DNA of 64,000 nt from Epinephelus fuscoguttatus. Taxonomy: Eukaryota; Chordata; Actinopteri; Perciformes; Serranidae. Each line of letters starts with the position of its first letter. Within the stretch, counting starts at the first letter, position 1. The position numbers were made by a program, and so were the translations under genes. The notes beneath the pieces were generated by a model. That model was not told the origin of the DNA. It did no database searches and saw only the letters and a list, made by a program, of their open reading frames with translations. Of the stretch, positions 1-10,879 are shown in pieces. The stretch lies in NCBI RefSeq assembly GCF_011397635.1, contig NC_064769.1, forward strand, positions 20,229,207-20,293,206, read 5' to 3'.

Positions 1-643
1 GACGACAGATGAAAACTAGCCTTCTGGGTGATTCTGGAATATTAACAGTCATGTTTTTAACACCCTGAGAAAAATATAATAACTATAAAATGTACAGATA
101 TAACTATGCATAAAAAGGTATATCACAGTGGAGTGTTTAAAGCAGTAGGAGAGTAATGGAGATGGTGCTGGAGTAAACATGGGATAATTGCTGCTGCATA
201 TAGCCTACATTTAGTAGGTATTACGTCATTATAAGGGCCATGAGCCAAACAGACTGATAACCACTGTCCGGGTAAACACAATACTGTATGTAATACTGTT
301 GGGATGGTAGCCTGGAGTTACTCATGTAGTACTGTTAGCTCAGGGACTGTTGTTTGCTAATTAGCTCACGCCCATTTGCACCACGTGGTCTGTGCCCAAC
401 AACAACATTGGCTACGGAGAAATCACTTGAAGGGTCTGAGGAAGTTGTTCAGTCAGATAAATACAGCCGTCTGGACCACGCTACACTACACCCGGTGAGC
501 TGAGCCCTCAAACAGCGTGGTCACCCTTTGCGTGTGTGAGCAGGAGATACAGGTAACAGCTGTGGAAACACCCACCCGGCTCCTTCTAACTACAGTATCT
601 GAGCAGCTAGCTTGTTAGCTAACAGTGTGTTTATTGGCTCAAA
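1..643 (+). promoter_or_regulatory. mat2a: mat2a upstream region and 5'UTR
   Basis: This is non-coding DNA ahead of the mat2a start codon. A CACGTG E-box core lies near 381-388 (CCACGTGG) and a TATA-like GATAAATAC lies near 455-465. The start codon at 644 sits in the context AAAATGAACG. The transcription start is not visible from sequence; the TATA-like box would place it around 485-495. I saw no other gene in 1-600. Confidence 0.35.
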
Positions 644-3600
644 ATGAACGGCCACCAGAACGGTTTCCATAACAACTGCGATGAAAACGGCTTCCTCTTC
701 ACTTCTGAATCTGTCGGAGAGGGACACCCCGGTAAGTTTCTCATTTATATCTCTGCTAACATGACAATTAGCCTGATAGCATAGCCTCTCACACAAGGTC
801 AGGTTACTATGTTACTGTTAGCGTGTTGTTGTATGTCAGCTGTCCACTAAGTACCCCGGTCATCCTCTCTGTAACGTTAACTAAGTTACCCATGTCACAC
901 TTATTTTTTTTAAAGTGGGACCTCGTGGTGTTAAAGTGGCTTAGATACATGTAACCCAGACAAACAACAAAATGAAGAGAACAAAAGACTGTTAAGGAGG
1001 TTACGTTAATTTAAGTTAACTTAGAGCGCCCCGGCTACATGCTAACAACACGGCGGCTAGCTGTTAAGCTAACATGTCAGTTGGGACTGTTGGTGCCCGT
1101 CACTCACATGAAGCTCCACGCTGCCTTCTTACATGAATGTACAACATGAGCTGGGGTGTTTTTGTCGGCAAAAGCTAACACCACAAAACCACAAACACAG
1201 CTAAAGCTTCTTGTGTTAAGTTTTCACTTTTAATCAGACAGTATAGCTAGCTAGCATACGTTGTTGCATCATTTCAGTATCACATTACTGGATGGGACAT
1301 GTGCTCTGTAACTGTTCACTGGAAGTACCTATACCTTCCTATAAGTTATTGCGTCACAGATTTTAACCTTAAAAACTGCACTTCAACAGAGAAAATACCA
1401 GTCAGCTGTAATATTCACTTAATTGCCCGGTTATTAGCTGCACCTTCCCAAAAATGAATGAGATCTGATAGGACAACAACCCCTCCACATATCCTAATTT
1501 CACACAATGTTCATTTTGTGTTGCAGCTGTTTTTAGAAAGACCACATTCCACTTTAAAGTCGTTTTTGAGCCTGTAGAAAATGGTGTTATGCTGTTAATG
1601 TCAGCAAGGGTAGAGGAGATGTTACACTGCACCATTCAGCCTCCAAAATGTCTAGAAACACCTCTCAAAAATAAAACAAAAAACAACTCTTCTGATGGTA
1701 GGATTTTTTTCACAGCTGGTTTAATTGACTTAGTTTTAGCCATGTGTACCTAATAAACTGCCAAACGCGCATGCATCTGCAGCATACAACATTTTTAATT
1801 GCAGAATTTCTCAGCAGCTTATCGCACAATACGGTGCAGTTTTCAATCTTCCATCGGGGCAGTGGGGGCAGCTTCATTGTAACAGATAATAGGCTTACCA
1901 GTAGTCCTAAATATAGGTACTGCAGGGGCTGCTGCTCAACTGTGGGTGTAACGCAGCCACATACACACTTTATTGTTTAAGAGAACGCAATGCAATGATG
2001 TGCCTCAGAGTGCCCCTTTGCATTTGCATTTGGGATATGTCTGAACAGCTTCAGTCGTCCTTGACATGCTGTCACACCGATCCAGAATTGTGGGAATTTT
2101 TACTGCACAGTTCACGTAGGAAAAGCCTCTGGGTGAAGGAGGTTGAGCTACTTAACATTGTAAACTCTTGACCCAAGAGAGAAAAGGTCAGAAGTTATTG
2201 TCAGTATACAGTGAGGTTGAAATCATTGCTTTTTGGTTCACTCATGTCCAAAAATGTATTTAGACCATCTTCCTTCTAATGCTAAACCCTAACTAAGGGA
2301 TCACTAGTGTAAATAATTGCATCTAGTAGTAATTCATTTATAAAACCCTTTTGCCTGTGACGTATTTGTTTGTCCCTAAATTTTAACTCGACACTTTCTT
2401 CATGACAGCTGTATGTAGACTATTAAATCAATTCGGAAACATAGCTGAATCATGAAACAGTTGCAAGTATAGTACCACATCTTAAACACCTGTGATTAAA
2501 ACCCGTTAAGTTAGCTCTGCAGATCAGATCTGGACGCCATTGCTGCTGGAGTGAAACCAGTCTAACACTATTATGTTTTCATCTGTCTTGCGTGGTAACA
2601 GAACCTCCAGATAAACAAGCTGGATTTATTTGATGAAATTTGTCATTTTTAAGAATTATTTAATCTCTCTTTGCACCAATTTACAATGTTTGTATTTTTA
2701 GTGGCGTGAAATTTAGCTTGGTGGATAATCCATTTGCTTTATTTCAGTATGTAATGTACAAAGTGTTTTCATTTGTGTTGATAAGTGTTTTAAAAAAATA
2801 TTTCTGTGTTGTTTTACAGATAAGATTTGCGACCAGATCAGTGATGCTGTGTTGGATGCTCATCTCTCACAAGACCCTGATGCCAAAGTAGCATGTGGTA
2901 AGTCAAGAAAGCAAAGCAGGTCGACCCTAAAGGCTGACATTTACTGCACATTCATTGTTGAAACCTGCATGTGCAAGCTAAAGCATTTCCCAAAACAAAG
3001 GTGTGGTCCATGCAGTCATGGTACTTGTTGCATCTTTTAGTTGCACTATTGAGATTTTGTTTCTCGTGTATGCTATAGTTTTCTTTGAGGTAAAGGCCCA
3101 GAGAGATGTAGGTGATGAAAGCTTGAAAATTCTCCAATGGGTTTTATTTCAACCGTAGACTTAGGGCAGCTTTCCTGTGGCTATGACAACCTTCCCCTCC
3201 TTGTTTCTAAAGATCTATTACACTTAGTCTTACTCTCATCCCTCACACTGCATTTCATTGTGTCCACAGAGACTGCTGCTAAGACGGGGATGATCCTGCT
3301 GGCGGGGGAGATCACCTCCAGGGCCAACGTTGACTACCAGAAGATTGTCAGGGACGCAATCAAACACATAGGCTATGATGACTCCTCCAAAGGTACAGTG
3401 CCTAACGTTGGGACAATTAAGATTCACAATAGGACTGCATCAGTACTATAGAAGTAGCAGTGGTAGCCATATTGTCAGAATATCAAATGAGAAGTATACT
3501 GTATTGCTGACTCAAATTATCCCACATTGCACTATGAGAAGTAGTGAGCAATATTTAGCAACCAAGGGCTAACTATCAGTACGCACTGTGAAGACTGAAA

Positions 3601-6600
3601 AGAGGTAAATGTAGTAGCCTTTGGCGTGTGAGTGACCTGAGTAATGTCTGAACATGTTTTTGAGTGAGTAAGTGAATGATTTCCGACACAGTCAAAGTAG
3701 CCGGTGGCCTCAAACCAGTAAGGTTACTGGAGGCACTCAAAGTTACGTAACCAATGTACTGCGTTATTTGGGAGATGCCTCCAGCTTTTTAACTACAGTC
3801 AAGCGGATGGTTTCCATTCTACCTGACATTACACTATTGTGAAGGAGAAGAATCTGCACAAATCTGCTCCATACGTGTTGACATGCAATGTGACAAATGT
3901 CACAAAGTTCACATGTAAAACTGCGAGAGAGTTTTATAATTGAAGTGCATATTTGCTGGAGGCTTGGTGAAGATTGATATGCACAGTGAAACAGTTTACT
4001 GAGGTTCAGTTGTCGTGTTTCACAGGCTTTGACTACAAGACCTGCAATGTGCTGGTGGCCTTGGAACAGCAGTCCCCCGACATTGCTCAGGGTGTCCACC
4101 TGGATCGCAAAGAAGAAGACGTTGGAGCCGGTGACCAGGTTGGAGGCTTTATACATTCATGTTTGTGGCTAACTGTAGCAGGAAATGTGGTGGTTGTGAT
4201 GTTATTTTTGACCTCCCGTCTGATCTGCGCCTCTCACAGGGTCTGATGTTTGGATATGCCACTGATGAGACTGAAGAGTGCATGCCCCTCACTATTGTCC
4301 TGGCTCACAAGCTCAACGCCAAGATGGCTGAATTGCGCCGTAATGGAACTCTGCCATGGCTCCGACCTGATTCCAAAACTCAGGTACGGCAAGGAAGCAG
4401 TTCCTCCACTTCTCCTTAGTCCATCTGCATCGCTTAGAAAATAAAACACTGTATTTTTTCTGCCTCCTGTAATATTTGATTTCTATGCGCTTTCTTTCCA
4501 CATATACATTTTCAAAGACGGGGTGCAGAGATATACATCTGAGTTGCATAAATAATTTTGTCAGTTTATATTTTTTAAGCTCATTGTGCAGTCTATAAGA
4601 TGTCAAGAAATGGTAAATACCAATTTGCTCTGAGAGCCCAGAGCAATGTCTAGAAAATGTCTTGTTTAAGTCCCAAAACCAAAGCTGCTCAGTGTACAAA
4701 GGCAGAAACGGAGGCTAAAACAGATGCGATGATGACCTCACATCAAATACGATACAGCTCTTAGGCTTTGGGGCATTTTAGAATCCCTTTGGGAAAAAAC
4801 ACACATAATTTACAATTCCATATTTACATTACTAAAGGCAAATGTTTGTTTCTACAAGCTGTTTTACATATATTTGTTAAAACCTGGAAGGCTCTTTCCC
4901 CAAACAAATGTAAACAACAGTAGACCGTTACATCCTATTTACATTTTTTAAATATTTATTTTTCATTGTTCAATGTTTTCTTTTTTTCCAGGTGACTGTT
5001 CAGTACAAACAGGATAGAGGCGCCACCGTGCCACTGCGTGTCCACACCATTGTAATCTCTGTGCAGCATGACGAGCATATAACTTTGGAGGAGATGCGCA
5101 AATGTCTGAAGGAGCAGGTGGTGAAAGCAGTGGTTCCCAGTGGCTACCTGGATGATGAAACCGTATACCACCTGCAGCCCAGTGGCCGCTTTGTCATTGG
5201 AGGACCACAGGTGAGATAAAAACTTCTTTTAAACTGTTTACCTCATTGATTCTCCTGCACAGTCACATCAAGACACCTGAAATTAACAGACACATTAAAG
5301 GAATCTGGATTTCTTGTCACTACATTATGGTCCATCCATCCCCATGTACCATAATGTATTACTGAAATAGCTGTTCTTGCATGCTTCACTCACAGTAAAC
5401 AAAGTGTTACATGTACACAAAACTCAAAGTCCCGTGTTTCTTCTCGCAGGGTGATGCTGGTCTGACTGGCCGTAAGATCATTGTTGATACCTATGGTGGT
5501 TGGGGTGCCCATGGAGGCGGAGCCTTTTCTGGGAAGGACTACACAAAGGTGGATCGCTCTGCTGCCTATGCAGCCCGCTGGGTGGCCAAATCTCTGGTGA
5601 AAGCCGGGCTCTGCAGGCGTGTGTTGGTCCAGGTGAGCGTAAAATATATCACAGTGCTAAAGTGAAACCTTGCCCGAAACTATATATGATACAGCATCAT
5701 AGACTCAACCACCTGTAGGCTTAAAGATGGCTGTTAAAAGTTGGTAGTTTTTGGGGCGTTGGTGGCTGAGTGGTAGAGCACGCGCCTCATGTGCAAGGCT
5801 GTTGCCACAGCGGCTCGGGTTCGACTCCAGCCTTTGGCCCTTTGCTGCATGTCACTCCCTCTCTCTCTCTCCCCCTTTCACACTTGTCCATCCTATTGAT
5901 TAAAGGCTTAAAAATGACCCAAAAATATTTTTCAAAAAAAAAAAAAAAAGTTGGTAGTTTCCCACTTGCACAGAGCAGAGACCACAGTCGGCTTGAATTA
6001 TTCACTCAAACACCGTTGTGTTGTCTGTCACATTCTGCTAGAGTGATTTGTAAAGTTTTTGTGGATGTTTTGATGCCCTTTTCCTGCTCTGAAATCAGTT
6101 CTTCTTCACTGCTCTAAAACAGCAGTTGCCACACGCTGCAACTATTTGTGTAGAGTACTGTTTCAGAGCAGTGGAGAAGAAAAAATGTCCAGAAACACTG
6201 CAGTTTTATCTGGGTGTGAATGTACTTTGAAATTTATTAATAAATTACGTGGTATCAGATCAGTACATACACTCACGTACCCACCGATACCCGGTATTGT
6301 GGTTTAGGAATGGCAGCACTTGCAGATAATTTTTTTTCACAGTCCTTTTCAGTGAGTTTCTGTTCATACTTAATTTCAGATGGAAATTAAAATAATGAGG
6401 AAAAAAACTTAGTGAAGAATATGCTGAGCGCTCTCTGTTTTTTTTTTTTGTTTGTTTGTTTTTTAATTGTCCCTTCTTTCTCTGCAAAACTCTTAATGTA
6501 ATCTTTGAAAACTGTTTTAGGTATCCTATGCTATTGGAATCGCCCATCCACTCTCCATCTCCATCTTCACCTACGGGACCTCCCAGAAGAGCGAGAGGGA

Positions 6601-6856
6601 GCTGCTGGAAATTGTGAAGAAGAACTTTGACCTCCGTCCAGGAGTTATCGTGAGGTATGTCGTGGTGTTTAATTTCAGATTTCAGCCAACAAACATGCAG
6701 TTAACACCCCCGCTATGAGGTTTCTATAAATCATTGTTTTATCTCTGTCTTAGGGATCTTGACCTGAAGAGGCCCATCTACCAGCGCACAGCAGCCTATG
6801 GTCACTTCGGTCGTGACATCTTCCCATGGGAGGTTCCCAAGCCAATGAAGTTCTGA
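644..6856 (+). CDS. mat2a: S-adenosylmethionine synthase, catalytic alpha subunit (MAT2A type)
   Basis: Methionine adenosyltransferase makes S-adenosylmethionine from ATP and methionine in cytosol and nucleus; it is the general methyl-donor enzyme outside liver. Nine coding exons: 644-731, 2820-2897, 3270-3392, 4026-4138, 4240-4383, 4992-5210, 5450-5632, 6521-6654 and 6754-6856. All have GT-AG borders and consistent phases, giving 394 residues (human MAT2A has 395). Visible signatures are [17 protein letters not shown] at about residues 19-35, containing the catalytic His28, GAGDQG around 130-135, and the glycine-rich GGGAFSGKD at 277-285. The protein ends [11 protein letters not shown]. The first ATG is used because it opens the family N-terminus MNGHQNGF. 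All expected motifs are intact. It could be either teleost mat2a paralogue (aa or ab); I cannot tell which. Confidence 0.97.
732..2819 (+). other. mat2a intron 1
   Basis: A 2.1-kb first intron. I found no coding exon, RNA gene or clear repeat. Two minus-strand and three plus-strand short open frames here lack any recognisable composition. Confidence 0.6.
5751..5945 (+). mobile_element. tRNA-derived SINE in mat2a intron 7
   Basis: The 5' part is tRNA-like: an A box (TGGCTGAGTGGTAGAGC) and an intact B box (GGTTCGACTCC). A teleost-type tail follows with TTTGCTGCATGTCACTCCC, a CT run, and an A-rich end. It is flanked by a 15-bp direct repeat (AAAAGTTGGTAGTTT at 5736-5750 and 5946-5960), a perfect target-site duplication, so the insertion looks young and complete. 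A 5'-truncated minus-strand relative lies at 25655-25772. Confidence 0.9.
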
Positions 6857-7603
6857 ACCCCCTCCAACCCCCTCTCTTATCTCCAGGCGGGCCTTAGGTG
6901 TACTACAGATGAACCTTTGTGTCTGTCTACCTTTCTCCTCCTCCTCCTCCCTCTATTTCCTCCTCACACACACAGCCACATCACCACAGCCTCTACTTCA
7001 TGAAAAGATGCCCACTCTCCACAATATTGCACACATCTCTGTGAGATTATGATAGTATTTCAGTTGCAGATATTAAGTTGAACAAACGTGTTGGATAAAT
7101 TGTGCGTACAAATTTGAGCAGAGCTGCCAGCTTTTATTCATCTTCTGGCAGCTCACCTCATGTTTTTTTGTATGATTAGTGGTCATCTAGTTTTCTGACA
7201 ATGCTCATCAGGAGTGATTAATTTAATCTGTGCAGTATATATTTAAACCATATTTATAGCAGATTTCCACAAAGACCATATGGGTATTTGCCATTGCTGA
7301 TGATGTTTTGTGAGATGATTCTGGTATTCATCAGATTTTAAACTCAGAATCTCACTGCAGTTTAGTTGACATGAACAGTGGTTGGCATCCTCTGTTGCCT
7401 TGTCTTTAATGGCAACATGTCATTTCCCATTTTACCCAACTCTGTTGGGTTAATGGCAGTTGAGAATTGCAAAACCATCAGCTGTGTTCCCCTCACATCC
7501 AGTGTTCTTGACATTTTGTTGGCACATACAGGGTCAAATACTTGTCCAGTGAACTAAAATCTGCTCCTTTTCTTATTTGTGCTGACCCTTCAGACCACTT
7601 ATT

Positions 7604-7630
7604 TTCTGACGTTTTACAGAGAAGTCAGAA
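7604..7630 (+). promoter_or_regulatory. METTL16-type hairpin 1 in mat2a 3'UTR
   Basis: Arms TTCTGAC (7604-7610) and GTCAGAA (7624-7630) are perfectly complementary. The 13-nt loop contains the exact nonamer UACAGAGAA at 7615-7623. In mammals METTL16 methylates the sixth-position adenosine-containing nonamer in MAT2A 3'UTR hairpins, tying mRNA splicing and stability to SAM level. Function here is inferred from motif, structure and location. Confidence 0.8.
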
Positions 7631-7797
7631 GCTGCTAATGACCTAGTGGTTATGTTGGGCTGCGCCATGACATCACTCCATTTTTTTGTATTTATTTTGT
7701 TAGTTTATATGTCATGTGAATATTACAAATGATGTTCAATGTGTCAACTGACCAAGATAAAGGCATGTTTAAGTACTCATCCCTCCTGGGACTGACT

Positions 7798-7823
7798 CTG
7801 GGTGTAGCTACAGAGAAACCCAG
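7798..7823 (+). promoter_or_regulatory. METTL16-type hairpin 2 in mat2a 3'UTR
   Basis: Arms CTGGGT (7798-7803) and ACCCAG (7818-7823) pair perfectly around a 14-nt loop holding UACAGAGAA at 7809-7817. It has the same architecture as the hairpin at 7604. Confidence 0.8.
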
Positions 7824-8861
7824 CACAGTCACCTCTGGGCAGGGACTGCCTTCATCCCATGGCAACATCCTACTTGAAATAATTTATACAACTACACTAC
7901 TGTGGGACCTAACAGTTTGACCAGCAAGGAAAGACAGTTTAGCAATGTGTGCCACAAGTTTTTTTTTTTTATTTATTTATCTAAAGATAGTTTTCCACTC
8001 AGTCACACATGTTTAGGGTACTGACACCTTCAGTCTCACATACGCACAATATGAAAGGTTGAATGGCACGGAAGAAACAAAAGAGCAGAGCCACAGACAG
8101 ACCAAGACGTAAGAGGCAGCACACAGTCGCCGTAATGAATGTAAGACATGGTGATACTGTTCTTGTCTTCTCGGCAGAGTTAGTTTAGTACACATGAGGA
8201 CGTGGGATCAGAATATGATATGGTTACATTTGTGGATTTTCAATCATCCACTGGAGTTGCACAGCATGTTGGTTCTTGAGTTACCAGAAGTGGAAAGGCC
8301 TCTATTTCTAATGTTGTATATACAGTAGTCCCAAAATGCTTGCTGAGCTTGCAGCTGAAGCTTTTGTTTTTAATTTATTTATGTGTTTTTAAAGAAAACA
8401 TTCTTGACACCATACCCCATGGGTCGTGGATGGCACAAGTCCAAATTTTCCTGATTAGTACACTTGAAACGATCTTGGTTAGTCAAGGTTGCTCCTCTCC
8501 TTGTTCTTTTTTAAGACTGTTTTGTTGAGATTTAAGTGAGTAAATTAAAAGATAATGATGCATGCCAGAGACTCTGGCCAGATTTGAATATACAGTATAT
8601 GCCTTTGAATGCTTTCCTGGTTGCCCCTCTCTTAGTTAAAGCTAAGCCAAATGTAAACCTGTGTGAGGTTGTTATTAAATCACCACAGTTGGTACTTAGT
8701 GTGAACTGTGTGTGCAGTTAGTCAAAGTGTCCTCATCGTGTAGCTAGGTGGCACTGTGTCCTTATATACATATACAACTGAAGTTAAGATTGTTTTCTAC
8801 TTTCAGAGCACTGATGTGTGTCTGTCTTTAGCTTGGCTCCTCTGCCACCACCATGTGGCTC

Positions 8862-8889
8862 TTTGAGTGCACTGCAGAGAAACCTCAGA
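8862..8889 (+). promoter_or_regulatory. Degenerate METTL16-like hairpin in mat2a 3'UTR
   Basis: TTTGAG (8862-8867) can pair with CTCAGA (8884-8889), with one G-U pair. The loop contains UGCAGAGAA, one base away from the METTL16 nonamer. This may be a decayed or weak site. Confidence 0.35.
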
Positions 8890-9019
8890 CAGGAGCCATA
8901 CATTGTTGCTGAGAACATTTTAGACTGTCTGTTTGATTATTTATCCGGTGAAATGATCCACCTCCCAAAGACGTTTTACAATATGTTTGCATCTCATCTA
9001 CAGAAGAGACAAAATGATT

Positions 9020-9046
9020 GGTTGGTGTTGTACAGAGAAACCAGCC
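9020..9046 (+). promoter_or_regulatory. METTL16-type hairpin 3 in mat2a 3'UTR
   Basis: Arms GGTTGGT (9020-9026) and ACCAGCC (9040-9046) pair with one G-U wobble. The loop contains UACAGAGAA at 9031-9039. It lies about 245 bases before the AATAAA signal. Confidence 0.8.
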
Positions 9047-9315
9047 TGTTTACATGGTCTCCTGTGGGGGGATGTTGACGAGCATTTTTTTCTATGTTGA
9101 TTAGAAGTTAGTCTGTCATTGTGGTTGCTGAATGTGTAAAAGTGCCTTTTCTCATTTTTTTGCAATGCCCCTATCCTTATATATCTGACTCCCTACCCTG
9201 TTTCTACCCTGAGGTTGCAAAATCTCCCTCTTCAATAATTCATGCTGAGGAGTTTGATTTGTTGTTGAGTTTCTCTTTCAAACCCTTCAAATAAACTGCA
9301 CCATTCCCTGTGCTC

Positions 9316-10262
9316 ACTGGCTGTGCTGTTGGTTATTTATTTTGTGTTGTGAAGCAGATTCATGTGATTCAATTATGACCCATAACAGTTACTTAAATGA
9401 TTATTTGTATATAGAGGTTCTTGCCAACAGCAATTACAATGTTGTTGATGGAGATAAAAATGATAAAACATGAAGGCAGAAGTAGGTATCAGAATCAAGA
9501 GGTTGAAAACATGATCACTTCCTCTGACAGAATATAAGTACCTTGATTTAATCCCATGAGAGAAGTTTCATTTCTGGCTTTCATACTCCTACTGTGTGAA
9601 CGTTAACAGCAGTGATATACCTATACAAACCCTTACACTCGGTGATAGACTTTTGATTGAACAAAGACTCATTCACTTCACTTTAAAAATGCAAATACAA
9701 AGTTCAAGTTCAGAAAACATTACCACTAAAGTTAGACTTAAAAGGTTTTGTATGTGAAATTCAGAGCATGAATATAGAAGCAAACACCTATTAGCTATGT
9801 GAAGAATGAAGTCATGCTACCTCTGTGTATTGTAAATATGAGCTTCTCTTAGGTTTGTTGCAGTAAACTGGTTTGGCAGCACATGAATGGTAGGGCATGT
9901 GTGTATCTCACTGACTAGATCATCGCCACTGTGCTTGTGCAGCAGTTACAGCTGATATTAGGTCGTCCCAGAGACGTAGCACCCATCTTCTGGTTCCCCC
10001 TTGTTAACACCATTAGCTCTGCCAACACTGTTGCCTAGCACTGTTTATGGAGTTAGCTTCGTTAGCTGCTAGCTGCTGACTCAGCCACCTTCATGTTAAG
10101 AACCGTGTGCAGACAAATCATGCTCTGAATTTCTCATAGAGCTGCTTTAACTACTTCACCAGGGTAGGGATAAAGACCTGTAAAAAAAGAACTGCCTACA
10201 AAATACAGAGTGCTGAATGGTATAAGCATTTGAACACGTAATAGCCGAAGAGAAGTCAGACC
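9316..10262. other. Intergenic DNA between mat2a and sftpb, convergent 3' ends
   Basis: No gene is seen. GAAATTCAGAGCATGA at about 9748-9763 recurs inverted as TCATGCTCTGAATTTC at about 10117-10132, so about 9722-10160 may be an old miniature transposon with imperfect inverted ends. Confidence 0.4.
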
Positions 10263-10879
10263 CAGTGATGGTTTTTTTATCATTTATTCAGATAATTCTC
10301 CTGAAATCATCTGACTGTATGTGAAAGATTACAAGAAGAAACTTAAAAGCAGATGGAGCCATAAAACTTTATATGTAGAGGACAGTACACACATCTAAAA
10401 AAAAAAAAAAAAAGTGAAAAACATAAAGTTCTTATCAAGTCGACAGAATATTTGTGAAAATTCTTCCTTTTGTACGAATCATTCAACTTTCTGATCCTAC
10501 AGTTGAGTCTTCATATCTGCTCCACATTCCTTTTACTCCTGAACTTCAAATAATGCCTTTGTCATGATAGTTTGTCCGGCTAAGACCTGGCTTTCTTCAC
10601 TCAGTGCAGACAGTATGTACAATGCAAAATCAAAAAAAATGCACTCAGATACCATATCAGTATCTGAAATGCTATCAGACAGAATGCCACAGGTGTCAAG
10701 CAGTTAGAGAAATATTTGCAGTTTGATGTTGAAAGATCTGGGTCGTCTTTGGGGCCTTCGACTCTGACTCATATTTTTGGTCCCACACTGAAAAGAGAAA
10801 TTTGGACATATTTTGTAGGGTTCTGTGCGTTCTATTAGGATTCAAGTTCTCACAAAATTGTCTTAAAATTCCACCTACC
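10263..10879 (-). other. sftpb: sftpb 3'UTR with polyadenylation signal
   Basis: The region after the TAA stop (10882-10880) holds no further coding exon. A minus-strand AATAAA (plus-strand 10283-10288) is the likely polyadenylation signal. Confidence 0.5.

Larger units (their letters stand above)
6857..9315 (+). other. mat2a: mat2a 3'UTR with polyadenylation signal
   Basis: About 2.4 kb of AT-rich DNA without exons follows the stop codon. An AATAAA at 9290-9295 is the likely polyadenylation signal, since no other gene starts before it and the mammalian mat2a 3'UTR is known to carry regulatory hairpins like those found here. Several short open frames in this stretch look like chance. Confidence 0.7.

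Noticed and set aside
3764-4156. 130-residue minus-strand open frame
   Set aside because: It overlaps mat2a intron 3 and exon 4 in antisense and has no family signature.
5757-5830. tRNA gene suggested by intact A and B boxes
   Set aside because: The boxes belong to a SINE with a teleost tail, A-run and target-site duplication; the tRNA cloverleaf is not complete.
10700-10786. Alternative last sftpb exon reading CGTKNMSQSRRPQRRPR after an AG acceptor
   Set aside because: The exon at 10936-10880 gives the expected saposin-A ending (FYCQKYAW, then stop), so this downstream stretch is more likely 3'UTR.
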